A DNA stretch of 64,000 bases from Oceanicoccus sagamiensis (GCF_002117105.1 NZ_CP019343.1:930001-994000), one strand, 5' to 3'; shown: positions 34,913-44,099, numbered from the stretch's first letter. The notes: generated by a model from the letters alone, not told the origin. Translations and numbers: made by a program.

Positions 34913-36850
34913 ATGACCGATAGCACCGTTCAGACTATTGTTAAGCAGTTACTTGATGGCCAATTGTCACGCCGAGGCTTTGGCAAGGCGTTAATGGCAC
35001 TGGGCTTTTCTACCGCTGCTGCCGATTCGCTGGGTAATATGGTGAGCGATAGCTCAACCACCACCACCGCGCCAGAGCCCCTGCCCCGCTCCGGCAAAGT
35101 GGTTGAAGGCACCGGTGCCGATATTCTGATTGAGACCTTATTGGCCGCCGATGTTGAATATATCTTTGCCACCACCGCCACCGGTATGAGCGCCTTATTT
35201 GATGCGTTAGCGCTAAGGCCGCAGATTAAATTTGTTCTCGCCCTGCAAGAGGGCCAGGCCGCCGCCATGGCCCACGGCTATGAATTGGCCAGCGGCAAGA
35301 CCGCGGCACTGTTTTTACCCGGCGTAGCTGTACCCAATGCTATGAATAACCTCTATAACGCCTGGAAAGACCGCTCCGCCATTGCAGTATTTTCCGACGC
35401 TCAGGCCACCACCTACCGCGGCCGCAACCAGTTTCAGCAAATGGATGACTGGCTGGAGCCAATGAAGCAATTTACCAAGTGGGCCTGGGAAATACACCAT
35501 ATTGAACGTGTTAGTGAATTTACTCGCCGCGCTTTGAAAATGGCCAATACCCCACCTGGTGGCCCAGTACATATTCGCTACCCACGCAATGTACTGGATG
35601 TCGGAGGCCAGAAACAAACCGTTTATCCGCAGAGCTTATTTAGGGTGGATGTTAACCTGCCTCCTAAACAAGATCTGATTGAACAAACGGCTCAAATGCT
35701 GCTGGCAGCCAACAAACCGTTTATCAATGTCGGACATGAAGTTACCCGGGCCGGTGCCGTCAATGACGTGATAGAACTGGCGGAAATGTTAGGAGCCCCC
35801 GTTAGCCAGGGTTATTCGGTTTATGGTGATTTCCCCTTTAACCATAAACTGTTTGCCGGCTTTTATGGGCCCGGTGCACCCCGCGGTGTATTCAGCTCCG
35901 ATGTCTTTTTAAATCTCGGCAGCGAAATGCCAAGCTGGGGCATTATTGCACCACCACCACCCAAGAAAGCCAAAATTATTCACGCCCGGGTTGAGTATGG
36001 GGATATCGGTAATATCCATCCCACCGACCTGGCGATTGCCGGTGGCATGAAGGAAATTATTGTCGCTATTAAAGACACATTGCGAACACTGATCAGCGAA
36101 CAAGAACTCGCTGCTATTGCCCAACCGCGACTGGAAAAAGAAGAAGGGAAATTTAACCGCCGCAAGGAAAAGCGATGGCAAAAAGCACAGCCCGATTGGA
36201 ATGCCTCCCCCATGAGCTGGGATCGTGTCGGTCATGAATTGGAACAACAGTTAGAGCAAGACGCCATTATTGTTTCCGAACTCAATAACCGCACACCGTT
36301 AAAATGGCTGAACTTTGCCCAGGATAAAAAACGCCTGATCGGTCAAACGACAGGTTTTGCCCTCGGCTGGGGTGTAGGTGCAGCGATGGGTGTTAAAGTC
36401 GCCGAGCCCGACAAACAAGTCGTTTGCTTATTAGGGGACGGCGGGTTTCTATTTGGCCAAAGTGAAACCTTGTGGATGGCCGCCCGGCATGAAATCCCTA
36501 TTACTATTGTCATTTTTGATAACGAAGCCTATGACGGTGAGCGGGAGCGGATTTATCAGTTTTCACCACTGGCAAAGGATAAACAGCGACGCCACCTATG
36601 GAAAGATATCAGCTGCTATTTGGGCGACCCACCGGTTGATTTTGTAAAACTTTCCGAATCATTTGGTGTTGAAGCTGAACAGGTTATACAGCCTGACGAT
36701 ATGGCCAAGGCATTAGGCCGCGCTAAAAAGGCCAACCGCGATGGCAGGGCCTATTTAATAGCTGCAAAAATTATGCAGCAAGGCAAAGGCGCTAATGAAA
36801 ACTGGCATCCGGGTATTTCTATTGCCGATAAGCGTGAGAAAAAAGTGTGA
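34913..36850 (+). CDS. Thiamine-diphosphate-dependent enzyme with Tat-like leader
   Basis: 645 residues of the acetolactate synthase/benzoylformate decarboxylase superfamily. Near the N terminus LSRRGFGKALMALGFSTAAA (Arg20-Arg21) looks like a twin-arginine signal. The catalytic Glu113 in LQEGQAAAMAHGYE activates the cofactor; the TPP/Mg site is LLGDGGFLFGQSETLW (about residue 508) with DNEAYDGERE. Three-domain length is normal. By family it cleaves or joins 2-keto acids or aldehydes; substrate not evident. Overlaps the cytochrome c gene downstream by four bases (GTGA). Confidence 0.88.
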   Translation: MTDSTVQTIVKQLLDGQLSRRGFGKALMALGFSTAAADSLGNMVSDSSTTTTAPEPLPRSGKVVEGTGADILIETLLAADVEYIFATTATGMSALFDALALRPQIKFVLALQEGQAAAMAHGYELASGKTAALFLPGVAVPNAMNNLYNAWKDRSAIAVFSDAQATTYRGRNQFQQMDDWLEPMKQFTKWAWEIHHIERVSEFTRRALKMANTPPGGPVHIRYPRNVLDVGGQKQTVYPQSLFRVDVNLPPKQDLIEQTAQMLLAANKPFINVGHEVTRAGAVNDVIELAEMLGAPVSQGYSVYGDFPFNHKLFAGFYGPGAPRGVFSSDVFLNLGSEMPSWGIIAPPPPKKAKIIHARVEYGDIGNIHPTDLAIAGGMKEIIVAIKDTLRTLISEQELAAIAQPRLEKEEGKFNRRKEKRWQKAQPDWNASPMSWDRVGHELEQQLEQDAIIVSELNNRTPLKWLNFAQDKKRLIGQTTGFALGWGVGAAMGVKVAEPDKQVVCLLGDGGFLFGQSETLWMAARHEIPITIVIFDNEAYDGERERIYQFSPLAKDKQRRHLWKDISCYLGDPPVDFVKLSESFGVEAEQVIQPDDMAKALGRAKKANRDGRAYLIAAKIMQQGKGANENWHPGISIADKREKKV

Positions 36851-37164
36851 AAAAATTTTCGCTACTACTGTTAATGGCGGGCAGTTGTTATGGTGAGTTG
36901 CATAGCGACGGTATCGATATGGATGATATCAGCGATAATTTTGACTGCTTTGCCTGCCACACGTTAGAGGACCCGGGCGTAGGCCCCAGCTTTAAAGCAA
37001 TAGCCCAACGCTATACCGCTCAAGATAAAACTATGCTGATCGATAAAATCATCAATGGTGGCGGTGGCAATTGGGGGCAGGAAATGATGTTGGCCCACCC
37101 TGATATCAACGAGGCTACAGCGGCCAGCCTGGTTGACTTTATTTTTTCAACCGTAGACCCCTAA
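36847..37164 (+). CDS. Class I cytochrome c
   Basis: 105 residues. Sec leader (FSLLLLMAGSCYGE), haem motif CFACH (Cys34, Cys37, His38), the GVGPSF loop and the axial-Met region GGGGNWGQEMMLAHP (Met81 likely), as in cytochromes c5/c551. Periplasmic electron carrier. The GTG start overlaps the stop of the TPP-enzyme gene, and the bilin-reductase-like gene follows nine bases later. This gives a translationally coupled set of carboligase, cytochrome and reductase. Confidence 0.9.
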   Translation: MKKFSLLLLMAGSCYGELHSDGIDMDDISDNFDCFACHTLEDPGVGPSFKAIAQRYTAQDKTMLIDKIINGGGGNWGQEMMLAHPDINEATAASLVDFIFSTVDP

Positions 37165-37173
37165 GGAATAAAC

Positions 37174-37875
37174 GTGAACTTTAAAAACCCCTTAAGCCAG
37201 CATATTTTTGCTACGGTCAAAGAGCCTCTGCAATTAACCATCGACGAGCAGTATCAAGATCTGCATACCATCAATACACTGAAGGGGGATGCCATTGGGT
37301 CAGTGCATGTTTTTCACGGTACGCGTTTAGAAAAAATGGTTATTTCAGAATTTATCACCGGCCCCGGCATGGTCGCCTCGCTGGTTGTTATCAAGCCTGA
37401 CTACCAGTATGACGTACCTCGCTTTGGCAGTGACTTTAGCGTGATGAATGACAAACTGCATTTGGATCTGGATTTATTTCCACATAAAGATTTGGCCGCC
37501 GATGGCGACTATTATGAGCAGGCTTTCGCTTCGCTGGAAAAACCCTATACGTCAGCTTGCGAACAGTTTACCACCATGGCCCCCAGAGGCTTATGGCTGA
37601 GGAATTATATTTCCCCCTACTTTTTTATGACCGACGCCGAGCCAACAGATACCGCACTGGAGGCATTGCAGGCTTTAACCGCCGACTATCTGCAAAGCTG
37701 GCTGGCCATATGGGCAGAACAGGATAAAGCCGTTAGCGATGCGACTTACCAGAATATCACCCAGCGAGCGGCGCATTTTGAGCGCCTCTCGATGCAACAT
37801 AACCCAGTCAAAAATCTGTTTAGCACTATTCTGGGGGAAGAACTGGCCTTAAGAAGTTTGTCAGCGCTGTACTAG
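37174..37875 (+). CDS. Ferredoxin-dependent bilin reductase-like protein
   Basis: 233 residues, no signal. YDVPRFGSDFSVMNDKLHLD matches the central strand of bilin reductases (DLPxFGxD), including the aspartate. The C-terminal HNPVKNLFSTILGEE then matches the DPARGM and YGEEW pattern of the family. Better conserved than the relative at 10174-10860. Bilin reductases take electrons from ferredoxin to reduce linear tetrapyrroles; here no haem oxygenase is nearby and the neighbour is a cytochrome c. GTG start with an AAGGAA site. Confidence 0.58.
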   Translation: MNFKNPLSQHIFATVKEPLQLTIDEQYQDLHTINTLKGDAIGSVHVFHGTRLEKMVISEFITGPGMVASLVVIKPDYQYDVPRFGSDFSVMNDKLHLDLDLFPHKDLAADGDYYEQAFASLEKPYTSACEQFTTMAPRGLWLRNYISPYFFMTDAEPTDTALEALQALTADYLQSWLAIWAEQDKAVSDATYQNITQRAAHFERLSMQHNPVKNLFSTILGEELALRSLSALY

Positions 37876-37970
37876 TAACGACTTAACAAAGCTTAACAAA
37901 TAACAGTAATTATTAATTTGATTACTGCCGATATAAGAAGACAATAGTTTTAACGACTGGAGACTGTTTT

Positions 37971-39035
37971 ATGCCCACTATGCCCACTAATCGCGGCCGC
38001 CGTTTTGGCCTGATGGCTGCACTATGCAGCGCGCTACTCTTTCAAGCCAGCACCAGCTATGCGGGTGCCCATGCCGGTGCCGATTTTTCCAAGGTTGAAG
38101 AACTGCCAGTGCGCAGCGGTGACTGGTCACCTGAAGAAATCGCCAAAGGCCGCGAACAGCTTATCCGTGCCTTTGATGCTGGCTGGGTCCGGGTTATGGC
38201 CAGCGGTAAAGATCAGGAAATTTTAGCCACGGAGCCGGCCAATATGCCCGGTGCCTCCAAAGACTATATTGTCCGCATGGCTGACTGCCTGCCCCACCCT
38301 GACTTAAACCAATGGCCAGAAAAACCCGTGGGGATGTTTAAAGATATTTTAGAGACCGGCGTGATCCGTCAATTGGTGCAGGGGGTGCCTGAAACCGATG
38401 CCAATACCTCCTGGTACTTCTCCGGTATCAGCCAAAAATACCAGCAGGCTGTGTTTGATGAGATCAACAAGCACTATGGTGTTAACCTAAAGCTGGAAAG
38501 CGTTGTACTTAAACCTGGCCGCCTGCCCGCCACGTCTGTATTGGTGGCCAATAAGATCGATTTTGTGAGTCAGTTAAACGCCACCGGTGGCGTTACCGAA
38601 GGTATTCGCCGTCGCACTTCACGCCGCTTTAGCTGCACCATGTCGGCCTCCAGCCAATTTGTGCATATTCCTGAAGGCTCCAAACTTTCCACTGAAATCA
38701 AGACCTTTGGTGATCTGGTCGCACGCCCGGAGATTCGCATTTGTGCCGGCCCACTGACCACCCAAACCGCCAAAGCCTTTATGCCAAAGCATACGGTTAA
38801 AACCAAATATGTGAATGATTTAACAGTCTGTGATAAAGCCCTGAAAAAAGGCCAGGTTGATGTCATTATTAACCCGCTTCACGACTTAAGTATTGCTGGC
38901 CTGAAAGGCTATAAAGCAGTACCCACCATGATTGTTGCGGGTACCCCGCTATGGGTGGCCAAAGAGGGGATTGAGTGTGCGGACGACGGTAACCCACGCA
39001 CTGAAGATGAATGCCACGAGGTCGATAAGCCCTAA
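37971..39035 (+). CDS. Periplasmic solute-binding protein (family-3-like)
   Basis: 354 residues with a signal peptide (LMAALCSALLFQASTSYAG). The two-lobed pattern resembles extracellular solute-binding proteins: TSVLVANKIDFVSQLNATGG, then FGDLVARPEIRICAGPLTTQ and KKGQVDVIINPLHDLSIAG. Several Cys residues (ADCLPH, SCTMS, RICAG, TVCDK, IECADD, DECHE) suggest disulfides. No ABC or TRAP permease is adjacent, so it may serve a sensor or an enzyme rather than transport. GGAGA site before the ATG. Confidence 0.72.
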   Translation: MPTMPTNRGRRFGLMAALCSALLFQASTSYAGAHAGADFSKVEELPVRSGDWSPEEIAKGREQLIRAFDAGWVRVMASGKDQEILATEPANMPGASKDYIVRMADCLPHPDLNQWPEKPVGMFKDILETGVIRQLVQGVPETDANTSWYFSGISQKYQQAVFDEINKHYGVNLKLESVVLKPGRLPATSVLVANKIDFVSQLNATGGVTEGIRRRTSRRFSCTMSASSQFVHIPEGSKLSTEIKTFGDLVARPEIRICAGPLTTQTAKAFMPKHTVKTKYVNDLTVCDKALKKGQVDVIINPLHDLSIAGLKGYKAVPTMIVAGTPLWVAKEGIECADDGNPRTEDECHEVDKP

Positions 39036-39170
39036 GATTGGGCTTAAAGTCATCTAAAAGGTAGTAAACAGCGTATAAGTGCTAAGCCTGGCCATGCCAC
39101 GCATAGCTTTAGCCAAAAACATGATCTATGCTTAACCTAACAACCACAGAAAACTAATAAGGAACAAACT

Positions 39171-39548
39171 ATGAACTTATTCTCTAAAGGCCTGTGCTTA
39201 GCCGCAGCAATGACATTAACTAGCAGCGTATTTGCCGGTCTTCACAGTGAAGATGATGGCTCACCAAAAGGTAAGCCAGGTGACGGTCACTGTGTCTATA
39301 TGCTACAGAACAATATGATGGATGAGCAGGTTAAAACCTGTCAGCAGCCAGCCAACGTTGCCGGTTGTAAAACTCTGGGTAGCATGGACGACAATACTGG
39401 CGGCACTCACGGTGCAGGCGACTGTGCAATGGAAGGTGCTAAAGGCTCTTGTGAAGCAGAAGGTACTAAGTGGGTTTACTTTGATGGCGATTGGGAATCA
39501 ATGGAAACCGGTTGTGGCTTCCAGGGCGGCGATTGGACTGATTATTAA
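39171..39548 (+). CDS. Small secreted Cys-rich protein (FQGGDWT family)
   Basis: 125 residues, Sec signal ending SSVFAG. Six or more Cys (HCVYML, KTCQQP, GCKTL, DCAME, SCEAE, GCGFQGGDWT) in an order like that of 34399-34740, with the same C-terminal GC-x-FQGGDWT. Strong AAGGAA ribosome site and its own terminator suggest high expression. Function unknown; a periplasmic redox or binding role is possible. Confidence 0.75.
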   Translation: MNLFSKGLCLAAAMTLTSSVFAGLHSEDDGSPKGKPGDGHCVYMLQNNMMDEQVKTCQQPANVAGCKTLGSMDDNTGGTHGAGDCAMEGAKGSCEAEGTKWVYFDGDWESMETGCGFQGGDWTDY

Positions 39549-39570
39549 TCAGCCATTGCAGCCTTAAAAT

Positions 39571-39597
39571 AAAAACGGGGCCTGGCCCCGTTTTTTT
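39571..39597 (+). terminator. Rho-independent terminator
   Basis: AAAAACGGGGC-CTG-GCCCCGT followed by seven T, 22 bases after the Cys-rich gene. The A tract on the left lets it also stop minus-strand transcription, such as that of the HupE-like gene ending at 39621. Confidence 0.94.
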
Positions 39598-39620
39598 ATG
39601 CCTGTTATAAAAAGCGTATT

Positions 39621-40748
39621 CTACAACAGGGTTCTCTCAACCAGCCAATAAGCACCCACCATAGCGACCAGTAAGGAAACCGGAATAGTCACCCGCTGGC
39701 GGTACCAGGGTTTATTGCCAAACCAATAGCCCAGTAACAGATAACACAGCACAATCACCGTTAACTGCCCCAACTCAACACCGACATTAAAAGCAATTAA
39801 GCCAGTCACAAAATGACTGGAAGACAAACCAATTTCCGTCAGCACACCGGCAAAACCCAGGCCATGCAATAAACCAAAGGCAAAAACAATCGGCGGACGC
39901 CAGCGGCTTAAATGGTCGGAATAAATATTTTCTATACAGACATAAACAATGGAAGCGGCTATCAAGGGCTCAACAATCGATGGCGAGATTTGCACGATAC
40001 CCAGCATCCCCAAAGCCAGTGTTACAGTATGAGCAAGGGTAAAGCTGGTCACCTGCCACAACAGTGGTTTAAGCCTGACACTGAGCAAAAACAAGCCGAC
40101 GACAAATAAAATATGGTCCAGACCTTTTGGCAAGATATGGGCAAAACCAATCGCGGTATAATTAGCAAATACGCTGAAACCGCTTTGCGGTACAACCACA
40201 TCCAAAGCAATATCCGCACTGCTCTCACCCTGCTGTAAATAAGCCGTATAAATATCCGCCTGGGTAGCCGTGCTAACACGCAGCGCCATCGCACCAAAGG
40301 CCTCACTCCAGCGCAAGCTTAGCGGGGAATAGTTGACCGGGAGCTGGGCCGCTAAACGTAACTCCGACAAGCGCGCCAGATCGAGATCCCCCACCTGATT
40401 GACCCTGACAGCAGCCACATCCAGTGGTAGCACCTTGCCCGCAACGGTTAAATGCAAGCCCTCAAGAAAGCGTGGTGAAAAATTAGTAAATGCCTTTTGC
40501 AGCGCAGCCGGAGGCAGCGCACGTAATTCATTATAGTAAGCCGCATTGGCGGACTCCGAAGTATCTTCATGCTCAGGGCCAATTTGCGCGATTAAAGCCT
40601 CCAGATTAAGGCTGATGGTTAGGCTTACCTCGCCTTTATCAGCAACCACCAAATCTGCAATAGCGGGTCGAATTTCATGGCCATAGGAGGCCATGGCAGC
40701 AAACAGCAATCCGATGATTAAGGCAAAACGTACAGCAGGTAATTTCAT
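39621..40748 (-). CDS. HupE/UreJ-family membrane protein
   Basis: 375 residues. Signal peptide, a periplasmic N-terminal domain of about 190 residues, then a HupE/UreJ_2 domain: GFAHILPKGLDHILFVVGLF, SFTLAHTVTLALG and AFGLLHGLGFAG, with conserved His and Asp residues in the membrane. Family members are candidate nickel or cobalt permeases. Divergent from the DUF4198 gene, a frequent neighbour of metal-uptake systems. Confidence 0.85.
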   Translation of the reverse strand: MKLPAVRFALIIGLLFAAMASYGHEIRPAIADLVVADKGEVSLTISLNLEALIAQIGPEHEDTSESANAAYYNELRALPPAALQKAFTNFSPRFLEGLHLTVAGKVLPLDVAAVRVNQVGDLDLARLSELRLAAQLPVNYSPLSLRWSEAFGAMALRVSTATQADIYTAYLQQGESSADIALDVVVPQSGFSVFANYTAIGFAHILPKGLDHILFVVGLFLLSVRLKPLLWQVTSFTLAHTVTLALGMLGIVQISPSIVEPLIAASIVYVCIENIYSDHLSRWRPPIVFAFGLLHGLGFAGVLTEIGLSSSHFVTGLIAFNVGVELGQLTVIVLCYLLLGYWFGNKPWYRQRVTIPVSLLVAMVGAYWLVERTLL

Positions 40749-40835
40749 AGTTTTTTTATGTCAATAACCTTAACAACAGGCTACTATCCTCAAACGGTAA
40801 CGGGGAGTTAACAAGTCTGTATTAGACCTAAAATT

Positions 40836-41693
40836 ATGTTCAACAACAATAAACTTATACTGCAAACAGGCCTTTTATGGTTCATTCTTTTTAGCGGCCG
40901 TCTGGCCGCCCATGAATTTTGGATTGAGCCTCTCGATTATTCCCCGTCGATCAATGACCCTATTGTTGCCAACCTTAAAGTGGGGCAAGATTTTAAGGGC
41001 AATGCTCTGGCCTTTATGACGGTCGAGTTTGAAGACTTTGAAATAGTTCTGGCCAACAACATTAACAACAACAGTAACAACAACAGCAAAAACATCCCCA
41101 CGGAAGTCAGTACCCGTTTTGGCGATATCCCCGCCCTTAATCAAGCCAACCTCGGTGCGGGCTTAACCATTCTGTCCTATGTCTCTGGCAACTCCACCGT
41201 GGTTTACCCCAGCTATGAAAAATTTACCGAGTTTCTTGATAAAGAAGGCCTGAACTGGGTTATCGAAGAACATCGCAAAAGACAATTGCCCGCTTTTGGT
41301 TTTACTGAAGCCTACCAACGTTTTTGTAAAAGTCTGGTCGCAGTCGAGAATGCTCAGGGTAACGACTATGCCTTGGGGCTTCGCTTTGAATGGGTGCTCA
41401 ACAATAACCCTTATAGCAATAATCCCGCTGAGCCGAATATCAATGCCCAATTACTTTGGGAGGGCAAACCCTTTGCCAACAGCCGCGCCATTGTCTTTAC
41501 CCACCATAAGGGCACTGTAGCTCATAGCTTTTATACCACCGATGATCAGGGCTACATCCGTATTAAACGCCAGGATAATACAGCCTATATGATTTCTGCG
41601 GTGCATATGATTCAGCCGGGGCTGGCACTGGCCGGGTCAACCGGAGCCGTTTGGCAAAGCCTATGGTCATCGACCACCTTTAAAATACCGTAA
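40836..41693 (+). CDS. DUF4198-like secreted protein
   Basis: 285 residues with a signal peptide (LLWFILFSGRLAAHEFWIEP). The AHEFWIEP start and NLKVGQDFKGNA are typical of DUF4198 proteins, which often sit next to metal transporters. A low-complexity Asn-rich stretch (about residues 72-88, coded by AAC repeats) interrupts the domain. Probably periplasmic metal-related; the function of this copy is unproven. Confidence 0.78.
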   Translation: MFNNNKLILQTGLLWFILFSGRLAAHEFWIEPLDYSPSINDPIVANLKVGQDFKGNALAFMTVEFEDFEIVLANNINNNSNNNSKNIPTEVSTRFGDIPALNQANLGAGLTILSYVSGNSTVVYPSYEKFTEFLDKEGLNWVIEEHRKRQLPAFGFTEAYQRFCKSLVAVENAQGNDYALGLRFEWVLNNNPYSNNPAEPNINAQLLWEGKPFANSRAIVFTHHKGTVAHSFYTTDDQGYIRIKRQDNTAYMISAVHMIQPGLALAGSTGAVWQSLWSSTTFKIP

Positions 41694-41724
41694 TTGCGCA
41701 AAGGCAATGACGAACTAGCTGCCC

Positions 41725-41776
41725 ATAAAAAAACGCCAGACTGTAATCCCTGCTGCAGAGAATAAAATCTGGCGTT
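41725..41776 (-). terminator. Rho-independent terminator for the minus-strand operon
   Basis: On the minus strand AACGCCAGA (41776-41768) pairs with TCTGGCGTT (41740-41732) around a 27-base loop that has its own CTGCAG core, followed by a run of T. Sits 29 bases after the stop of the large lipoprotein gene. Confidence 0.8.
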
Positions 41777-41804
41777 GCTTGTTCACCAAAGCTAGCTACC
41801 CGAA

Positions 41805-44099
41805 CTAGCTACCTTGCACCAATACAAAATTACCCAACGCCTGAACATCAAAGCTAACAGTACCAGCCGCTTCATCCACTCTCATTGGCTGGCCACCGGG
41901 CACACCATAAACAGGGTCATATTCACTGGTCAGGTCGTTATAAATCATCACCTGAATATTGGCAGCATCGCTTACCTTGCTCTTGTCATAGGGCATGGTA
42001 ATAACCGATGGTGCATTAAATAAGGTACGGTAAGGGCCAAAGTAAATCACCGAAGAGATGGCTGCTTTAGGGGCCTTTAATGCCACACCCGGCTTGGCCA
42101 TACCCTGAGTACCGATATAGCCGGTAAAATCATCCCAGGCTGACCAGGCATGGTCTTCAGGCTTGGTAAACTCATTAAAGGGACGGAAGGCATCTTCGCC
42201 CACATTTTTATAGCGCCCCTTAGGCTTAAAGACATCAAAGTAGGTTAAATCTTCAGGGATACCTGGCTTATAGTCTGGGTGTACCCATAGCTTGGCGCCA
42301 GCTAATTCACCCTGGGTTACTTCAACAGCACCACCACCGGCTTTAGTGATAGCACCTTCAGCAGCGATATCAATATCCAGATTAGGGAATACACCGTAGC
42401 GCTCGACCGCACCGCGAATACGCATCGCATAGCCAACATTAAAGTCAGGAATTTGCTTATAGAATACATCCGTCAAGGTAATGCGAGTCCAGTCATCATC
42501 ACATTGCGCGGTATCTTCAATCACCTGCTGCTCAACCGTGCCGTCTTCGGTATAACGCTCACACCAGCTGACCCAAAACTCATGGTTTTTAAACTCTTCT
42601 TTGGAGTTATAAGGCAGGTTATTTAAATCACGGATAACCACTTTAGTATCTTCGTTATCACCAAACCAATGGGAGGTTACGATAATAATATTTTTGCGCT
42701 TGTCTTTTGGAATAGCGATATCCAGATTTTCACGGATATTCGGGAAGTCTAATGGGTCGTCTTCAAAACTGACTTTATTGGTCCCCTGCATCGCATAACT
42801 ATATAAGCTATTGGTACGCGACTCTTCACCGCCGGTACCGCCAGACTTACTAAAGTTTAGCTTCCACTTACCACCATTGGACTCATCAAAGGCCGCTATC
42901 AAGTAATGCTTGGCACTAAGGAAGTTATTAAAACCATTTTCGTGAAAGGTTTCTTTAGCCAAGGGCTGTGGGCTGGACATATTGCCGTTAGGGTTACCAC
43001 CCGGCCATGGCATACCGTAGTTGGTATAAAGAATAGACACCTCTTCGCCTTCCGGGAAGTTTTTAATATGCTTGGCTACCAGATCTACCACCAGTTTATT
43101 ATATTCCGGATTACGGCCCACCTGACGCACATCATGTATTTCAATATCTTTGTCTTTACCAATTTCAATATCATTCATACACAGGGTGTAGTCTATCCAA
43201 CCACGGCCCATGGTATAAATCGCATAATTGTTATAGTCGGTGGTTTCCCGAGAGACGACCATTTTCTTATGACCTTCTCTGACCATCTGCACAGCCAGAT
43301 CATCGTGACGCACACTTTGACCGGGAACGGATTCATAATAACCCGTACGGAAGTCAATTTTGTCACCAAACATATCGACTAAGATTTTTTTCGTACCACT
43401 ATGCAGGATGACATAGGTTTCATTCAGGTGCGGCTCTTCGTTCGGATCCATACCTTCCACAAAGGTTAAACGCACATCCGTCAAGCGACCAATTTCATCT
43501 AAATCATGAATACCATTGGGGTGCTTAATCACAAAATAATCCGACAGGTAATCTTCACCGGTACGTGGATCAGGGTTAAGGTTTAAGCGCTCAATAGGTA
43601 ATTTGATGGTTGTCGCCGGCTTGATTTTCATCTTGCGGACTTCATTGCTGGTTAATATCATTTTGGGATAAACAATATTGGTATAGGTCTTGGCTTCGGC
43701 ATCGTATTTATAAACACCTAAACCATCATAGAGTTTTTCCAGCATGGGGGTTTTATATGCAACGGCGTAAGGAATTAAGCCCTGCTTAACCCGGTATGGC
43801 CATTCACCCAAATAACTTTCAGTACATTTTTCCTGTTCGGAGGTTTGTCTTGGACCGCGATAGGCACGGTTGCCCAGCCCTTCCCGATATTCAGGACTGT
43901 TACCGATAGGCGTTCCCCAACCGGTATTAACAATCGCAATACGCTCTTCAATGGGCGTAGGGCCAACGACCGGGGTGTTATCGATGGGCATTGTATTTTT
44001 TTCAACCGCCGCCGTATTATCAGCCTGTGGTGCACAGGCGGCAATCACTACACTCGATGCTGCTACCGCTAATAACCGCTTTATTCCTGGAATATTCAT
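41805..44099 (-). CDS. Large lipoprotein, possibly chelatase-like
   Basis: 764 residues with a lipoprotein signal (SSVVIAAC, Cys about 23). The central part has two stretches that look like the halves of a type II chelatase fold: VSILYTNYGMPWPGG and RKNIIIVTSHWFGDNEDT, the latter with a His in the expected place. The C-terminal 90 residues resemble a beta-sandwich (ITMPYDKSKVSDAANIQVMI and AGTVSFDVQALGNFVLVQG). Ferrochelatase relationship is tentative. Last gene of the b561/c operon. Confidence 0.65.
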   Translation of the reverse strand: MNIPGIKRLLAVAASSVVIAACAPQADNTAAVEKNTMPIDNTPVVGPTPIEERIAIVNTGWGTPIGNSPEYREGLGNRAYRGPRQTSEQEKCTESYLGEWPYRVKQGLIPYAVAYKTPMLEKLYDGLGVYKYDAEAKTYTNIVYPKMILTSNEVRKMKIKPATTIKLPIERLNLNPDPRTGEDYLSDYFVIKHPNGIHDLDEIGRLTDVRLTFVEGMDPNEEPHLNETYVILHSGTKKILVDMFGDKIDFRTGYYESVPGQSVRHDDLAVQMVREGHKKMVVSRETTDYNNYAIYTMGRGWIDYTLCMNDIEIGKDKDIEIHDVRQVGRNPEYNKLVVDLVAKHIKNFPEGEEVSILYTNYGMPWPGGNPNGNMSSPQPLAKETFHENGFNNFLSAKHYLIAAFDESNGGKWKLNFSKSGGTGGEESRTNSLYSYAMQGTNKVSFEDDPLDFPNIRENLDIAIPKDKRKNIIIVTSHWFGDNEDTKVVIRDLNNLPYNSKEEFKNHEFWVSWCERYTEDGTVEQQVIEDTAQCDDDWTRITLTDVFYKQIPDFNVGYAMRIRGAVERYGVFPNLDIDIAAEGAITKAGGGAVEVTQGELAGAKLWVHPDYKPGIPEDLTYFDVFKPKGRYKNVGEDAFRPFNEFTKPEDHAWSAWDDFTGYIGTQGMAKPGVALKAPKAAISSVIYFGPYRTLFNAPSVITMPYDKSKVSDAANIQVMIYNDLTSEYDPVYGVPGGQPMRVDEAAGTVSFDVQALGNFVLVQGS

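Noticed and set aside
37174-37875. Phytochrome/bilin photoreceptor operon
   Set aside because: No haem oxygenase, GAF/PHY or histidine-kinase gene nearby.
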